From NCBI GenBank assembly GCA_947505245.1, contig CANNIZ010000036.1:1-45294 (forward strand): DNA of 45,294 bases. The letters are read 5' to 3'. A program made the position numbers and the translations under genes. Below the pieces are notes generated by a model. It was not told where the DNA came from and ran no database searches. It saw only the letters and a list, made by a program, of their open reading frames with translations. Source of the DNA: Pseudomonadota bacterium (GTDB lineage Bacteria > Myxococcota_A > UBA796 > GCA-2862545). Position 1 is the stretch's first letter. Every line of letters begins with the position of its first letter. Below are positions 31,985 to 40,414 of this stretch, in pieces.

Positions 31985-32509
31985 TTGGACCAGGCTGCTG
32001 AACGCGTAAACGTACCCTCCATCCTGTTGCGCGTGCTGGGGGTGCTGTTCGCACTCATGGCGCTCGTCGGCATGTTCTGGCAGTGCCTGAACCCGGTGAT
32101 TCAGATCCTGTCCGCGGCCTTGCAGGCGGGCACTGCGCCGGACGAGGACGCCATGATGGCGGCCATCATGGCGGGAATTTTCGGCAGCACCCTGTCGATC
32201 GTCATGGCCGTCGTGCAGATCGTGATCGGGTTCGTCGGACTCATCGCCGGCATCGTGTCCTTCATCGCAGGTGGGCGCCTGGCCGAGTTCCGCAGCCGCA
32301 GCATGGTGCAGGCCGGCGCGGTGTTGATCGCCGTTCAGCCCGTGATCTGGCTGCTCACCTCGTGCTGCACGTCCAGCTGCGGCATCTGCGGGTTCTTCGT
32401 GTGGATCCCGTTCTCGGTGCTCGGCATCGTGACGGCGGTGATGACGTTCGGCGCGCTCGGTGACCCCGACGTTGACGCGGCGTTCGCCAAGAACGACAAC
32501 GAGGTCTGA
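31985..32509 (+). CDS. Four-span membrane protein, unknown function
   Basis: The 174-residue protein has hydrophobic segments at about 14-30, 60-90 (two close spans), 108-125 and 128-150, with a CCTSSCGICG cysteine cluster between the last two. No family is recognised. The start is TTG at 31985, set by the GGGGG ribosome site four to five bases upstream and the absence of a better codon. It lies 32 bases before the M48-like gene. Confidence 0.7.
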   Translation: MDQAAERVNVPSILLRVLGVLFALMALVGMFWQCLNPVIQILSAALQAGTAPDEDAMMAAIMAGIFGSTLSIVMAVVQIVIGFVGLIAGIVSFIAGGRLAEFRSRSMVQAGAVLIAVQPVIWLLTSCCTSSCGICGFFVWIPFSVLGIVTAVMTFGALGDPDVDAAFAKNDNEV

Positions 32510-32541
32510 AACAACGCGAGGGGAGGGGGCGTACGGAACCC

Positions 32542-33450
32542 ATGTCCGACACACCCTGGCCTTCCCTCGGAGACTTCGCAGCCACCCGCAAGGACCGCGT
32601 CGAGGCGCGGCCTGCGTGGGTGCACCCCGTCGAGCCGCCGCTCGCGTTCATCGCGGAGTCGCGCGAGGTCGAGGATCTGCTCGACACGGTCGTGGCTCTG
32701 CAGCGCGCCGAGTGGCTTCAGGACGGGGTGTGGCTCGGTCCGCGCTCCATGGCGGACGCCTGGCGCGATCTTGTGTTCGCGGCGCGGACGCTGGACGTGC
32801 CGCTCCCGCCGGCCGTCGTCTCTGCAGCGTCGTCGCGTAACCAGGGCGCGTTTGGCACGGACGGCCGCGCGTTCCTTCACCTGTCGAGTTTTTTCCTGGC
32901 GGACGCGCCGGAGGCCGAGCGGCGCTTCGTGATCGGGCAGGTGATGGGCGCGGTGGCGGCTCACCACGTCACCTGGGCCACGCTGCGCGCGCTGCTGGTC
33001 GACCAGGGCGGGCTGCGCGCGGTGGCAAGTCGCGCGTTGGGGCCCGCGCTGGAGATCGTGCTCGCGCCCGTCTCGCTCGGGGCGCGGCTGTGGCTGAACG
33101 GCTGGCACCGCGCCGCCGAGATCACGTCCGATCGTGCGGGCCTCGTGGTCTGTGGCGACCTGCAGGCCGCGAAGCGCGCGATGTTGCGGCAGGCGCTCGG
33201 GGTGAGGCCCAAGGTCGACCCGGACGAGTACCTCGCTCAGGTCGACGCGATGCGCGACGACGACGACCCCGGTCGGTTCGCGGAGGCGCTGGAAGACCGC
33301 CCGTGGACGTGGAAGCGCATGCGCGCGCTCGAGCTGTTCGCGCGCTCGGAGGTGTGGACGGCGACGGGGCACATAGCGATCGGCGCGCCGCTGTTGTCCG
33401 CTGGCGAGCTTCGCATCGCGACGGATGGGCTGCTGCGGGTGGGCCGATGA
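32542..33450 (+). CDS. M48 peptidase-like protein lacking the zinc motif
   Basis: The 302-residue sequence follows the M48 order: an Asn-x-x-Ala-Phe segment (NQGAFGTDGRAFLHLSSFF), a helix where HExxH should be, and AAEITSDRAGLVV with Glu193 as third ligand. Near the end is RPWTWKRMRALELFARSEVW, like the HPP..R..L ending. The helix reads IGQVMGAVAAHH, so the two zinc histidines and the catalytic glutamate are replaced (Gln133, Val134, Ala137). I take it as a pseudopeptidase. It is the first gene of a four-gene run and overlaps the next gene by 4 nt (ATGA), so a role with the dynamin-like proteins is likely. Confidence 0.75.
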   Translation: MSDTPWPSLGDFAATRKDRVEARPAWVHPVEPPLAFIAESREVEDLLDTVVALQRAEWLQDGVWLGPRSMADAWRDLVFAARTLDVPLPPAVVSAASSRNQGAFGTDGRAFLHLSSFFLADAPEAERRFVIGQVMGAVAAHHVTWATLRALLVDQGGLRAVASRALGPALEIVLAPVSLGARLWLNGWHRAAEITSDRAGLVVCGDLQAAKRAMLRQALGVRPKVDPDEYLAQVDAMRDDDDPGRFAEALEDRPWTWKRMRALELFARSEVWTATGHIAIGAPLLSAGELRIATDGLLRVGR

Positions 33451-34781
33451 GCGACCTCCTTCACGCGCTCGGCAAGGCGGACCCGGTCGCTGCGTCGGTG
33501 TGGACGGACGCGCTCGCGTACCTGCGCGGTCCCACCCGGGTGGCGATCCTTGGACTGGACGCGGGCGTCGTTCAGCGCGCGGCGCGGCGCGCGGCAGAGG
33601 CGCAGCCGACGATGGACTTCGTCAGCGTCGTGTTGCCGCCTGAGGAGCAGATCGTCGCCGACCCGCGCTGGTTGCGGTGCCACGCGATGGTGTGGGTGAC
33701 GGGCCCGCCGTCGCCGCTGGGCGCCCAGGATCGCGCGGCCATGGCCGCCGTAGCGGCTCAGGGAGCTCCCGCCGAACACGCGGTGTGGCTCGTGGACCTC
33801 GACCTGCTCGCGCGTATCTCGGACGCGCCGGAAGCCGAGGCCGCGACGGTGCGCGCGAGGGTGGCGGCCGCCACGGACTGGCCGGTGATCGAGGACATCG
33901 GGCCGTGGTTGATCGAGCGCTCGACGCCGGACCGGCGCGCGCGGGAGCAGCAGGTCGCCGCGTTCCTCTGCAGCCAGGCGGCTCGCCGGGCGCGGGCCGA
34001 GGCGGAGGCCGAGACCGACGCGGCCGACGCCATCGACCGGTTGCTCGCCGAGAGCGACGCGAAGGTCGCTGTCGCGGTCGAGCGGGCGCGCCGGGACGCC
34101 GCTCGCGTGCTCGGGGCGGCGCGAAGGCACGCCGAGGCGGTGCGGACCGATTGGGACGCGTTCGTCGGTCGCTTCGTCGAATCTCTCCCGGTAGAATTCG
34201 CGGCCGTCGATGACGCCGTGCTGGACGACGCGCTCGGGCCGTGGCTCGAGCACGTCGTACAGGGCTGGCTGCGCGATCGCCTCGCGCGGTACCGCGGTGA
34301 GCTGCTGGTCGATCTCGCCGAGACGAGCGACGCGGACGCGACGGCCTGCGCGGCGATCGCGGTCCCGGCCGTGCACGCGGGCGTACGGGCCGAGCGCGAC
34401 TGGGCCAGGCGGATCGGCGTCACCGCCGCGCTGGGTGGCGGGTTTGCCTTGCTGTTCTCGCCGGCCTGGCCGCTCGGCCTCGCAGCGCTGGGCGGCACGT
34501 GGTGGTGGTCGCAGGCGGCGACGAAGGTGGATCGCGCGGGACGAATGGACCAGACCGTGCGCGCGCTTCACCGCTTGCGGACGGACGTGGCGGCGCGGAT
34601 CGTCGAGCAGGTGGACGCCGTCGGCCAGGCCCTCGATGCGCTGGCGGAGCGTCAGGCGGCAGCTGCGCACGATGGCGTCGCGGTGACGCGCGCGGGCCTC
34701 GTCGCCGAATCGGCCGACAGCCGTTCGCGTGCTGCGCGGGCGCACGCGCGGGCCGACGAGGTCGCGTCGGCGGCGTTGTGA
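33447..34781 (+). CDS. Membrane protein resembling a dynamin-like pseudo-GTPase
   Basis: The 444-residue protein begins with an alpha/beta region (RVAILGLDAGVVQRAARRAAE) where a P-loop would be expected but no GKS/T occurs. It then has MVWVTGPPSPLGAQDRAAM and WLVDLDLLARISD, which look like later strands of a G domain. A long coiled-coil/stalk (about 165-320) follows, then a hydrophobic hairpin at about 322-354, then another helix. This is the outline of bacterial dynamin-like proteins without nucleotide binding. It lies between the M48-like gene and a true dynamin-like GTPase gene. Domain reading is by eye and should be tested by structure prediction. Confidence 0.65.
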   Translation: MSDLLHALGKADPVAASVWTDALAYLRGPTRVAILGLDAGVVQRAARRAAEAQPTMDFVSVVLPPEEQIVADPRWLRCHAMVWVTGPPSPLGAQDRAAMAAVAAQGAPAEHAVWLVDLDLLARISDAPEAEAATVRARVAAATDWPVIEDIGPWLIERSTPDRRAREQQVAAFLCSQAARRARAEAEAETDAADAIDRLLAESDAKVAVAVERARRDAARVLGAARRHAEAVRTDWDAFVGRFVESLPVEFAAVDDAVLDDALGPWLEHVVQGWLRDRLARYRGELLVDLAETSDADATACAAIAVPAVHAGVRAERDWARRIGVTAALGGGFALLFSPAWPLGLAALGGTWWWSQAATKVDRAGRMDQTVRALHRLRTDVAARIVEQVDAVGQALDALAERQAAAAHDGVAVTRAGLVAESADSRSRAARAHARADEVASAAL

Positions 34782-34809
34782 CCCGCGGCGACGCGGTAGG
34801 ATGGCGACG

Positions 34810-36798
34810 ATGAGCAACTACCACGACTTCGCGGTGCGACGGGGAAAGGTGGCGGACGCCGCCGAGGTGGTCGGCCACGTGCTCGCGGAGCCGTTCCCGG
34901 CGCTGGCGGATGAGCTCGTCGCGCTCGCGGATCGCACGCGGCGCGGGCGGTTCCACGTCCTGTTGCTCGGCGTGTTTTCCACGGGCAAGTCGACGCTGTT
35001 GAACGCGCTGGTCGGTGCGCCGGTGCTGCCGGCGAAGGTGAACCCGTGTACGGCGCTGCCGACGTCGCTCGAGCACGCTGAGACGCCGCGCGCGACGGTG
35101 ATCCTACGCGACGGGTCGTCCGAGTCGATGGACCTCGCCTCGTTCGTCAAGCGGTACCAGCTCGACGACGTCGAAGGCCAGGGCGTCGATCGGTTCGGCG
35201 ACGTCGTCCGAGCGACGGTGGGGGTGCCGCTGCCGCTGCTGCGCGACGGCGTGGTGCTGATCGACACGCCGGGTCTCGACGACGACGAGCGGCGGACGGC
35301 GCGCACGTTGGCCGCGATTCCGCAGGCGGACGCTGTGATCGTGGTGCTGAACGCGGCGCGGTTCCTCGGTGACCTCGAGCGGCGCATCCTGCGCTACCAC
35401 GTCCTCCCGCACGGGCTCGTGAACCTGTTCTTCCCCGTCACCATGGCCGATTTGCTGCCTGCGCTCGCCACGGACGAGGTGCGCGCCCGCGCCGACATCG
35501 TCGATCGGGGGCGGAGCGTGCTCGGGCCGCTGTGCACGGTGGACGGCGCAGATCGCTTCGCAGAGCGGTTCTTCCTGCTCGACGCGCGGTCGGCGTTGCG
35601 CGCCCGGTACGACCGTGACCGCGACGCCCCGCGCGCGCCGATCGACGATGCGGCGCTCGCGACGTCTGGCGTGCCTGCGTTCGAGGCGGCCCTCGAGCGG
35701 TTCCTCGTCGAGGAGCGCGGCGCCGCGCAGGTGCGCCACGTGATCGGGTCGCTGCAGCGGGCGCGGGCCGAGGTGGACCTTGCCGCGTCGCTCGATCGCG
35801 CGTCGGCGTCGGCCACGGCGGACGAGCTTCGAAAGCGGCAGGCCGACCTGCAGCCGCGGTTCCTCGAGCTCGAAGCGATCGCGAGGCGCGTGGAGCGCAC
35901 GGTGGACGCGTTCGTCGCGCGCCAGGAGGAGGCCGTCGTGCGCGAGCTGCGCGGGTTCCTCGCTGTCGCTGAGATCGAGGTGCCGGACGCGGTAGCGCGG
36001 TTCGACCTCGGCGCGATGGCCGCCGTCGACCTGCTCACGGAGCGCGGGCGCAAGCGGCTCGAGGCGCGGCTTCGGGACGCCCTCGACGCGTGGCTCGCCG
36101 AGCGGCTCGCGAAGTTCCAGGTCGCGGAGGGGGTGCGCTGGAAGAAGGCGATCGAGTCGTTGCGCGAGGAGGTCGCTTCGGACGCAGCGCGCTTTGACGC
36201 CGAGGTCGCCGACATCGTCGCCGACTTCTCAGGCGTGCTGCACCCGCCGCGTCCGGACGTGGGCGGCCCCCAGGTCAACGCGACTGAGCGTTGGTTCGCG
36301 GTGGCGGTCGGCGCGCTGCTGCTTTCGCCCGGCACGATCGCCGCCGGGTACACCGAAGGGTATGGTGGCGCGCTGAAGGGCGCGGCGGGGCGCATCGGCG
36401 CGAGGCTTGCGATCGTCGCGTTTGGCGCGCTGCTCGGTCCGGTCGGCTGGGTGGGGCTGCTGCTGTATGCGGTGAGCGACGCCGTGTTGCTCGTGGTCAC
36501 CGGAGGTGGCGCCGTGCGTCGCGTGCGCGAACAGGTGGCCGAAAAGATGCGCGGGAAGCTCGTCGGTGAGGTGGACGCGCGCAAGGACGCGATCGTCGAG
36601 GCGGTGCGCGAGGCCCTCGCGCCGTTGAAGTCTGCGGTGATCGGCGCCGCGCGGTCCGAGGCCGACGCGCTGCGGGAGCGGATCGAGCGCACCATCACCG
36701 AGCGCGAACGGACCACGCTCGACGCGGCTGCGCGCGACGCGGTGTGGTCGCGCAGGCTCGCGGACGTGGACGCGGCCATGGCGCTGGTGGGCGAATGA
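34810..36798 (+). CDS. Dynamin-like GTPase with membrane hairpin
   Basis: The 662-residue protein has a large G domain: P-loop GVFSTGKST (54-62), G2 Thr81 in NPCTALPT, G3 DTPGLDD (152-158) and a weak G4 (TMAD at the end of a strand, where TKxD is usual). Long helical regions follow. Near 492-570 there are two hydrophobic stretches (WFAVAVGALLLSPGTIAAGY and GPVGWVGLLLYAVSDAVLLVV) that could be a membrane paddle, then a final coiled coil. This matches bacterial dynamin-like proteins that remodel membranes. ATG 34810 fits the upstream TAGG better than ATG 34801. The next GTPase gene overlaps its stop. Confidence 0.82.
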   Translation: MSNYHDFAVRRGKVADAAEVVGHVLAEPFPALADELVALADRTRRGRFHVLLLGVFSTGKSTLLNALVGAPVLPAKVNPCTALPTSLEHAETPRATVILRDGSSESMDLASFVKRYQLDDVEGQGVDRFGDVVRATVGVPLPLLRDGVVLIDTPGLDDDERRTARTLAAIPQADAVIVVLNAARFLGDLERRILRYHVLPHGLVNLFFPVTMADLLPALATDEVRARADIVDRGRSVLGPLCTVDGADRFAERFFLLDARSALRARYDRDRDAPRAPIDDAALATSGVPAFEAALERFLVEERGAAQVRHVIGSLQRARAEVDLAASLDRASASATADELRKRQADLQPRFLELEAIARRVERTVDAFVARQEEAVVRELRGFLAVAEIEVPDAVARFDLGAMAAVDLLTERGRKRLEARLRDALDAWLAERLAKFQVAEGVRWKKAIESLREEVASDAARFDAEVADIVADFSGVLHPPRPDVGGPQVNATERWFAVAVGALLLSPGTIAAGYTEGYGGALKGAAGRIGARLAIVAFGALLGPVGWVGLLLYAVSDAVLLVVTGGGAVRRVREQVAEKMRGKLVGEVDARKDAIVEAVREALAPLKSAVIGAARSEADALRERIERTITERERTTLDAAARDAVWSRRLADVDAAMALVGE

Positions 36799-37871
36799 TG
36801 CCCGACACGGCGGCGGTGAGGGCTGCGGCGGAGGCGCTCGCGGCCGTTTGCGCGGACAACCCGCTCGATGTCCTGCTCGTCCGGTGGTCGCGTACGCGCT
36901 GGCGCGTCGTGGTCGTCGGCCGGATCGGCGTCGGCAAGACGACGCTCGTGAACCGGCTCGTCGGCTCGGACGTTGGCGCGGTGGGGCTCGGCGGGGTGAC
37001 GCAGGAGCCCGCGGTCTACCGCGTCGGCGAGATCGAGGTCGCCGATACCCCGGGACTCGACGACCCCGACGTCGCGGCGAGCGAGCTGTCGCCGCTCGTC
37101 GCCGACGCGGACGCGGTGATCTGGGTCGTAGACGGGCTGATGCCCGCGGGCGCTTTGGAGCGGCAGATCCTCGGGGCGGCCGAGGCGCTGCTGCACGTCG
37201 TGGTGTCGCGGCTTGATCTCGTCGAGGAGGCCGATCGGTCGCACGTGTTGGAGCGCGTATGCGCGTTGGTGCACGCGCCCGTGCGCGCTGGAGACCTCCG
37301 CGCGCTCGACCTCGATGGCCTGCTCACCGTCCCGAGCCGGTCCTCGCCGCGCCGTCGTCGGGCGCTCGCCGAGGCCGTCGTCGCCGCGCAGACCGAGCTC
37401 GACGCCCTGCCTCCCGTGCCGTCCAGGTCGCAGCTCGCGGAGTCGGCCCGGGCCGCGTGGCGTCGGGAGGTCCGCGAGACGGAGGAGCTCGTCGCGGAGG
37501 AGCTCGCGCGCGGCCTCGTCGAGCAGAAGGACCAGGCGCTGCGTCGGCTGCGGCTGTTGGCGCCGTACGCGATCACGCGCTTTCTTGCGAACTGGTCGCA
37601 CCTGGTTCCCGGTGTGCAACCCCCGCAGATGCCGTTGCCCGCGGTGGCGCCGCCCGTGACCCCGCTCGCCGCCGCCGTGATGGGAGGCGTCGACGGCGCC
37701 TACCGGGCGGTGCGCGCGGCAGCCGGGAGCTGGCTGTTGGAGGGCGACGTCGTATTGGGCGAGCACCTCGCCACCGTCGAGGTCCCCGATCGGGAGTCGC
37801 CGAGGCGCACGGCGAGGGTGCTGCTCGAAGCGCTCGTGCGCGGGGCTGCGCCGGAATCGGAAAAGCATTAG
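36795..37871 (+). CDS. Era/TrmE-like small GTPase of the dynamin cluster
   Basis: The 358-residue protein has a compact G domain: P-loop GRIGVGKTT (42-50), G2-like GGVTQEP, G3 DTPGLDD (84-90) and SRLD as G4 (NKxD usual). It is followed by an alpha-helical C-terminal part with a hydrophobic region around 270-310. It resembles Era/TrmE-type GTPases more than dynamins. Start ATG 36795 overlaps the dynamin stop (ATGATG); the second ATG is equally possible. It is the last gene of the overlapping cluster and is likely to act with the dynamin-like GTPase. Confidence 0.78.
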   Translation: MMPDTAAVRAAAEALAAVCADNPLDVLLVRWSRTRWRVVVVGRIGVGKTTLVNRLVGSDVGAVGLGGVTQEPAVYRVGEIEVADTPGLDDPDVAASELSPLVADADAVIWVVDGLMPAGALERQILGAAEALLHVVVSRLDLVEEADRSHVLERVCALVHAPVRAGDLRALDLDGLLTVPSRSSPRRRRALAEAVVAAQTELDALPPVPSRSQLAESARAAWRREVRETEELVAEELARGLVEQKDQALRRLRLLAPYAITRFLANWSHLVPGVQPPQMPLPAVAPPVTPLAAAVMGGVDGAYRAVRAAAGSWLLEGDVVLGEHLATVEVPDRESPRRTARVLLEALVRGAAPESEKH

Positions 37872-37895
37872 GCTGGCGCTTCGCCCGGGGTCCCG

Positions 37896-39014
37896 ATGCG
37901 TCTGTCTGCCGTGTTCAACGCCCTCCTGTTCGCCTCCGCGTTTGTCGCTGCGCCCGCGCTGGCCGGGGACGACGACGACTGGCTGGAAGACGACAAGAAA
38001 GACGACGGCAAGGCGCCGCCCGCGCCGAAGGCCGACGACGAGGACTCCAAGGAGGAAGACGAGAGCGCCCTCGACAAGGTCACCGGCGGCGGTGAGACCG
38101 GCGAAGACCTGCTCGGCGGCGAAGAAGAGGCCGGTCAGGGCGGTCCTGGGCAGGACACCGAGGCGATCTACCGCGCGTTCGTCGAGAAGATGAAGGCCGA
38201 GCCGGCAGATGAGGAATTGCAGGGCTGGGAAGCGTACCTTGTGAAGTATCCGAAGTCGCTGTTCAAGGATCGCATCACCAAGCACATGGAGGACCTCGAG
38301 GACTCGCTGTACGGCACGGGCGGTCCCACGGGCCCCGAAGGCGACGCGAAGGACGAGGAGATCGACCTCGCTGTGCCGCTTCAGTTGGACCCGGTCAACC
38401 CGCGCCGAATGCTGCAGGCGGGCTTCGAGTGGGGTCTTCCCGACTACATCAACCTGTACGGCGACTACACGCACCCGATCCGCCGCGATCTTGCAGCGCA
38501 CATCGGCATCCGGCATCGGTATACGGGCTGGCGGGTCGAGACCGGCGCGCGGTGGGCGTTCGTGAAGTCGACGCGCACCCAGACAGTGTGCTCGTTGCTG
38601 GTCGATTTTCAGATCAACACGAGCCCCGTCGCCTACCCGGTCCTTCGTCCGATTCTGGCTGCTGGAAAGAAGTTCGGTCGGCTCGACCTCATCGCTGAAG
38701 CGGGCGTCGAAGTCGACACGCGCGGCAAGGCGGGTGTGCGCCCGATCGGCGGCATCAACGCCACGATCGCCGCGAACGACACGGTGAAGATCTTCCTCGA
38801 AGGCAACACCTACCAGCAGTGGCTGGACTCGCCGAAGGGCACGCTCGGATACCGCTTTGAGGTGGCGACGTTTGGTCTCAAGTTCCTCCCGGCGGGAGAG
38901 GGGCTCGATCGCGGCGACCTCGAGGTGAACATCGGCGCGACGGTGCCTGTGTCCACGCAGTTCTGGATGTTCCACTACGGCTCGATCATGGGCCAGGTGA
39001 CGTACTTCCTGTAG
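37896..39014 (+). CDS. Outer-membrane-type beta-barrel protein with acidic N-terminal region
   Basis: The 372-residue protein has a signal peptide (cleavage after ALA, before GDDDDW). A long acidic/proline-rich region follows (to about 85), then a helical tetratricopeptide-like segment (about 90-135). From about 170 to the end there are alternating hydrophobic strands with turns (YINLYGDYTHPIRRDLAAHIGIRHRY, FGLKFLP, IMGQVTYFL), ending in an aromatic-hydrophobic pair as barrels do. The substrate is unknown. It starts 24 bases after the GTPase stop, so may be on the same transcript as the dynamin cluster. Confidence 0.7.
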   Translation: MRLSAVFNALLFASAFVAAPALAGDDDDWLEDDKKDDGKAPPAPKADDEDSKEEDESALDKVTGGGETGEDLLGGEEEAGQGGPGQDTEAIYRAFVEKMKAEPADEELQGWEAYLVKYPKSLFKDRITKHMEDLEDSLYGTGGPTGPEGDAKDEEIDLAVPLQLDPVNPRRMLQAGFEWGLPDYINLYGDYTHPIRRDLAAHIGIRHRYTGWRVETGARWAFVKSTRTQTVCSLLVDFQINTSPVAYPVLRPILAAGKKFGRLDLIAEAGVEVDTRGKAGVRPIGGINATIAANDTVKIFLEGNTYQQWLDSPKGTLGYRFEVATFGLKFLPAGEGLDRGDLEVNIGATVPVSTQFWMFHYGSIMGQVTYFL

Positions 39015-39023
39015 GGCGTCGTC

Positions 39024-40373
39024 ATGGCCAGGCCAAAGACGATCTTCGTCTGCACCGGGTGTGGAGCGCGCTCCCCTCGCGCCGACGGCCGCTGCCTCCG
39101 GTGTGGGGCGTGGGATTCCCTCGCTCCTCAGGTGGAGGATACGGGCCGTGGGCGCGTGGGGGTCGACGATCAGTCCCAGCCCATGCCGATCGGCGAGGTT
39201 CCGCTCGGCGGCGGCGGCGAAGTGCGCGTCACGAGCGGCATCGGCGAGTTCGATCGCGTGCTTGGCGGCGGGATGGTCGCGGGCAGCGCGGTGCTGCTCG
39301 GCGGCGACCCCGGCGTCGGAAAATCGACGTTGGTGCTGATGGCGTGTGAGCGGTACGCCCAGCGCGGCCCCGCCGTGTTGTACGCGACGGGGGAGGAGTC
39401 CGCGGCGCAGGTGCGGCTGCGCGCCGAGCGCCTCGGCGTCACGTCGCCGTCGCTGTATGTGCTCGCCCAGACGGACTTCCTGGTGATCGAGGAGGCGGTC
39501 CTCAAGCTTCGTCCCGCGGTGTTGATCCTCGACTCCGTGCAGACGCTGCACGTGCCGTCGGTCGACGGGATCCCGGGCTCGGTCTCGCAGGTGCGTGAGG
39601 TCGCCCATCGCGCCGTGTTGCTCGCGAAGCGGTCGGGGACGGCGGTGGTGCTCGTGGGCCACGTCACCAAGTCGGGCGACATCGCGGGGCCGAAGCTGCT
39701 CGAGCACCTGGTGGACACGGTGCTTCACTTCGAAGGAGACGGTCGGACGTCCCTTCGAATCTTGCGTTCGGTGAAGAACCGCTTCGGACCGGCCGGCGAG
39801 CTTGGCATGTTCGAGATGGTCGAAGACGGCCTCGTCGAGGTGCCTGACGCGTCGGCGCGGTTGCTCGCGGAGCGCGTCGCCGACGCGCCGGGGACCGCCG
39901 TGGTGGCGTGCATCGAGGGCAGTCGTCCGCTGCTCGCCGAGGTGCAGGCGCTGGTCGGGCGTCCGACCGCGGCGATTCCGGGTCGCACGTGTGTTGGCGT
40001 GGACCGCACGCGCGTGCTGATGCTGGTGGCCGTGCTCGAAAAAGCGGGGGTGCCCCTGTACGACCGCGATGTGTTCGTAAACGCAGCCGGCGGCGTGCGC
40101 CTGTTCGAACCCGCCGCCGACCTCGCGATCGCGGTGGCCCTGTCGTCGTCCCTGCACGACCGCGCGCTCCGGTCCGACACGCTCGTGTTCGGAGAGGTTG
40201 GCCTCGTCGGCGAGGTGCGGGCCGTGGCTCACCCCGGCCAGCGGGTGCGGGAGGCCGTCCGGCACGGGTTCCGACGCATCGTCGCGCCCGCCTCCGTCGC
40301 GCGAGACGCGGTGCCTGGCGTGACCCTGATCGGCGTCCGTACCTTGCGTGAGGCCCTCGAGGCCTGCGGGTGA
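39024..40373 (+). CDS. radA: DNA repair protein RadA/Sms
   Basis: The 449-residue protein has the C4 zinc finger (Cys10, 13, 24, 27), then a RecA-type core with Walker A GGDPGVGKST (93-102), a Walker B (VLILDS) and the KNRFG motif (about 251-255) specific to RadA. A C-terminal Lon-like S5 domain follows (VFVNAAGGVRLFEPAADLAIA). RadA drives branch migration of recombination intermediates. ATG at 39024 is nine bases after the previous stop. It lies downstream of the dynamin cluster; shared promoter is plausible but no functional link is implied. Confidence 0.96.
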   Translation: MARPKTIFVCTGCGARSPRADGRCLRCGAWDSLAPQVEDTGRGRVGVDDQSQPMPIGEVPLGGGGEVRVTSGIGEFDRVLGGGMVAGSAVLLGGDPGVGKSTLVLMACERYAQRGPAVLYATGEESAAQVRLRAERLGVTSPSLYVLAQTDFLVIEEAVLKLRPAVLILDSVQTLHVPSVDGIPGSVSQVREVAHRAVLLAKRSGTAVVLVGHVTKSGDIAGPKLLEHLVDTVLHFEGDGRTSLRILRSVKNRFGPAGELGMFEMVEDGLVEVPDASARLLAERVADAPGTAVVACIEGSRPLLAEVQALVGRPTAAIPGRTCVGVDRTRVLMLVAVLEKAGVPLYDRDVFVNAAGGVRLFEPAADLAIAVALSSSLHDRALRSDTLVFGEVGLVGEVRAVAHPGQRVREAVRHGFRRIVAPASVARDAVPGVTLIGVRTLREALEACG

Positions 40374-40414
40374 CGTCCGCGTCGCCGTAGGGTATGCCGT
40401 AGCTGGAGTGATGA

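Noticed and set aside
35394..40265. Very long open frame on the minus strand opposite the dynamin cluster, the barrel gene and radA
   Set aside because: The translation is rich in Arg, His, Ala and Pro without any domain, and it lies antisense to five genes with clear motifs; high GC content makes such stop-free antisense frames common.
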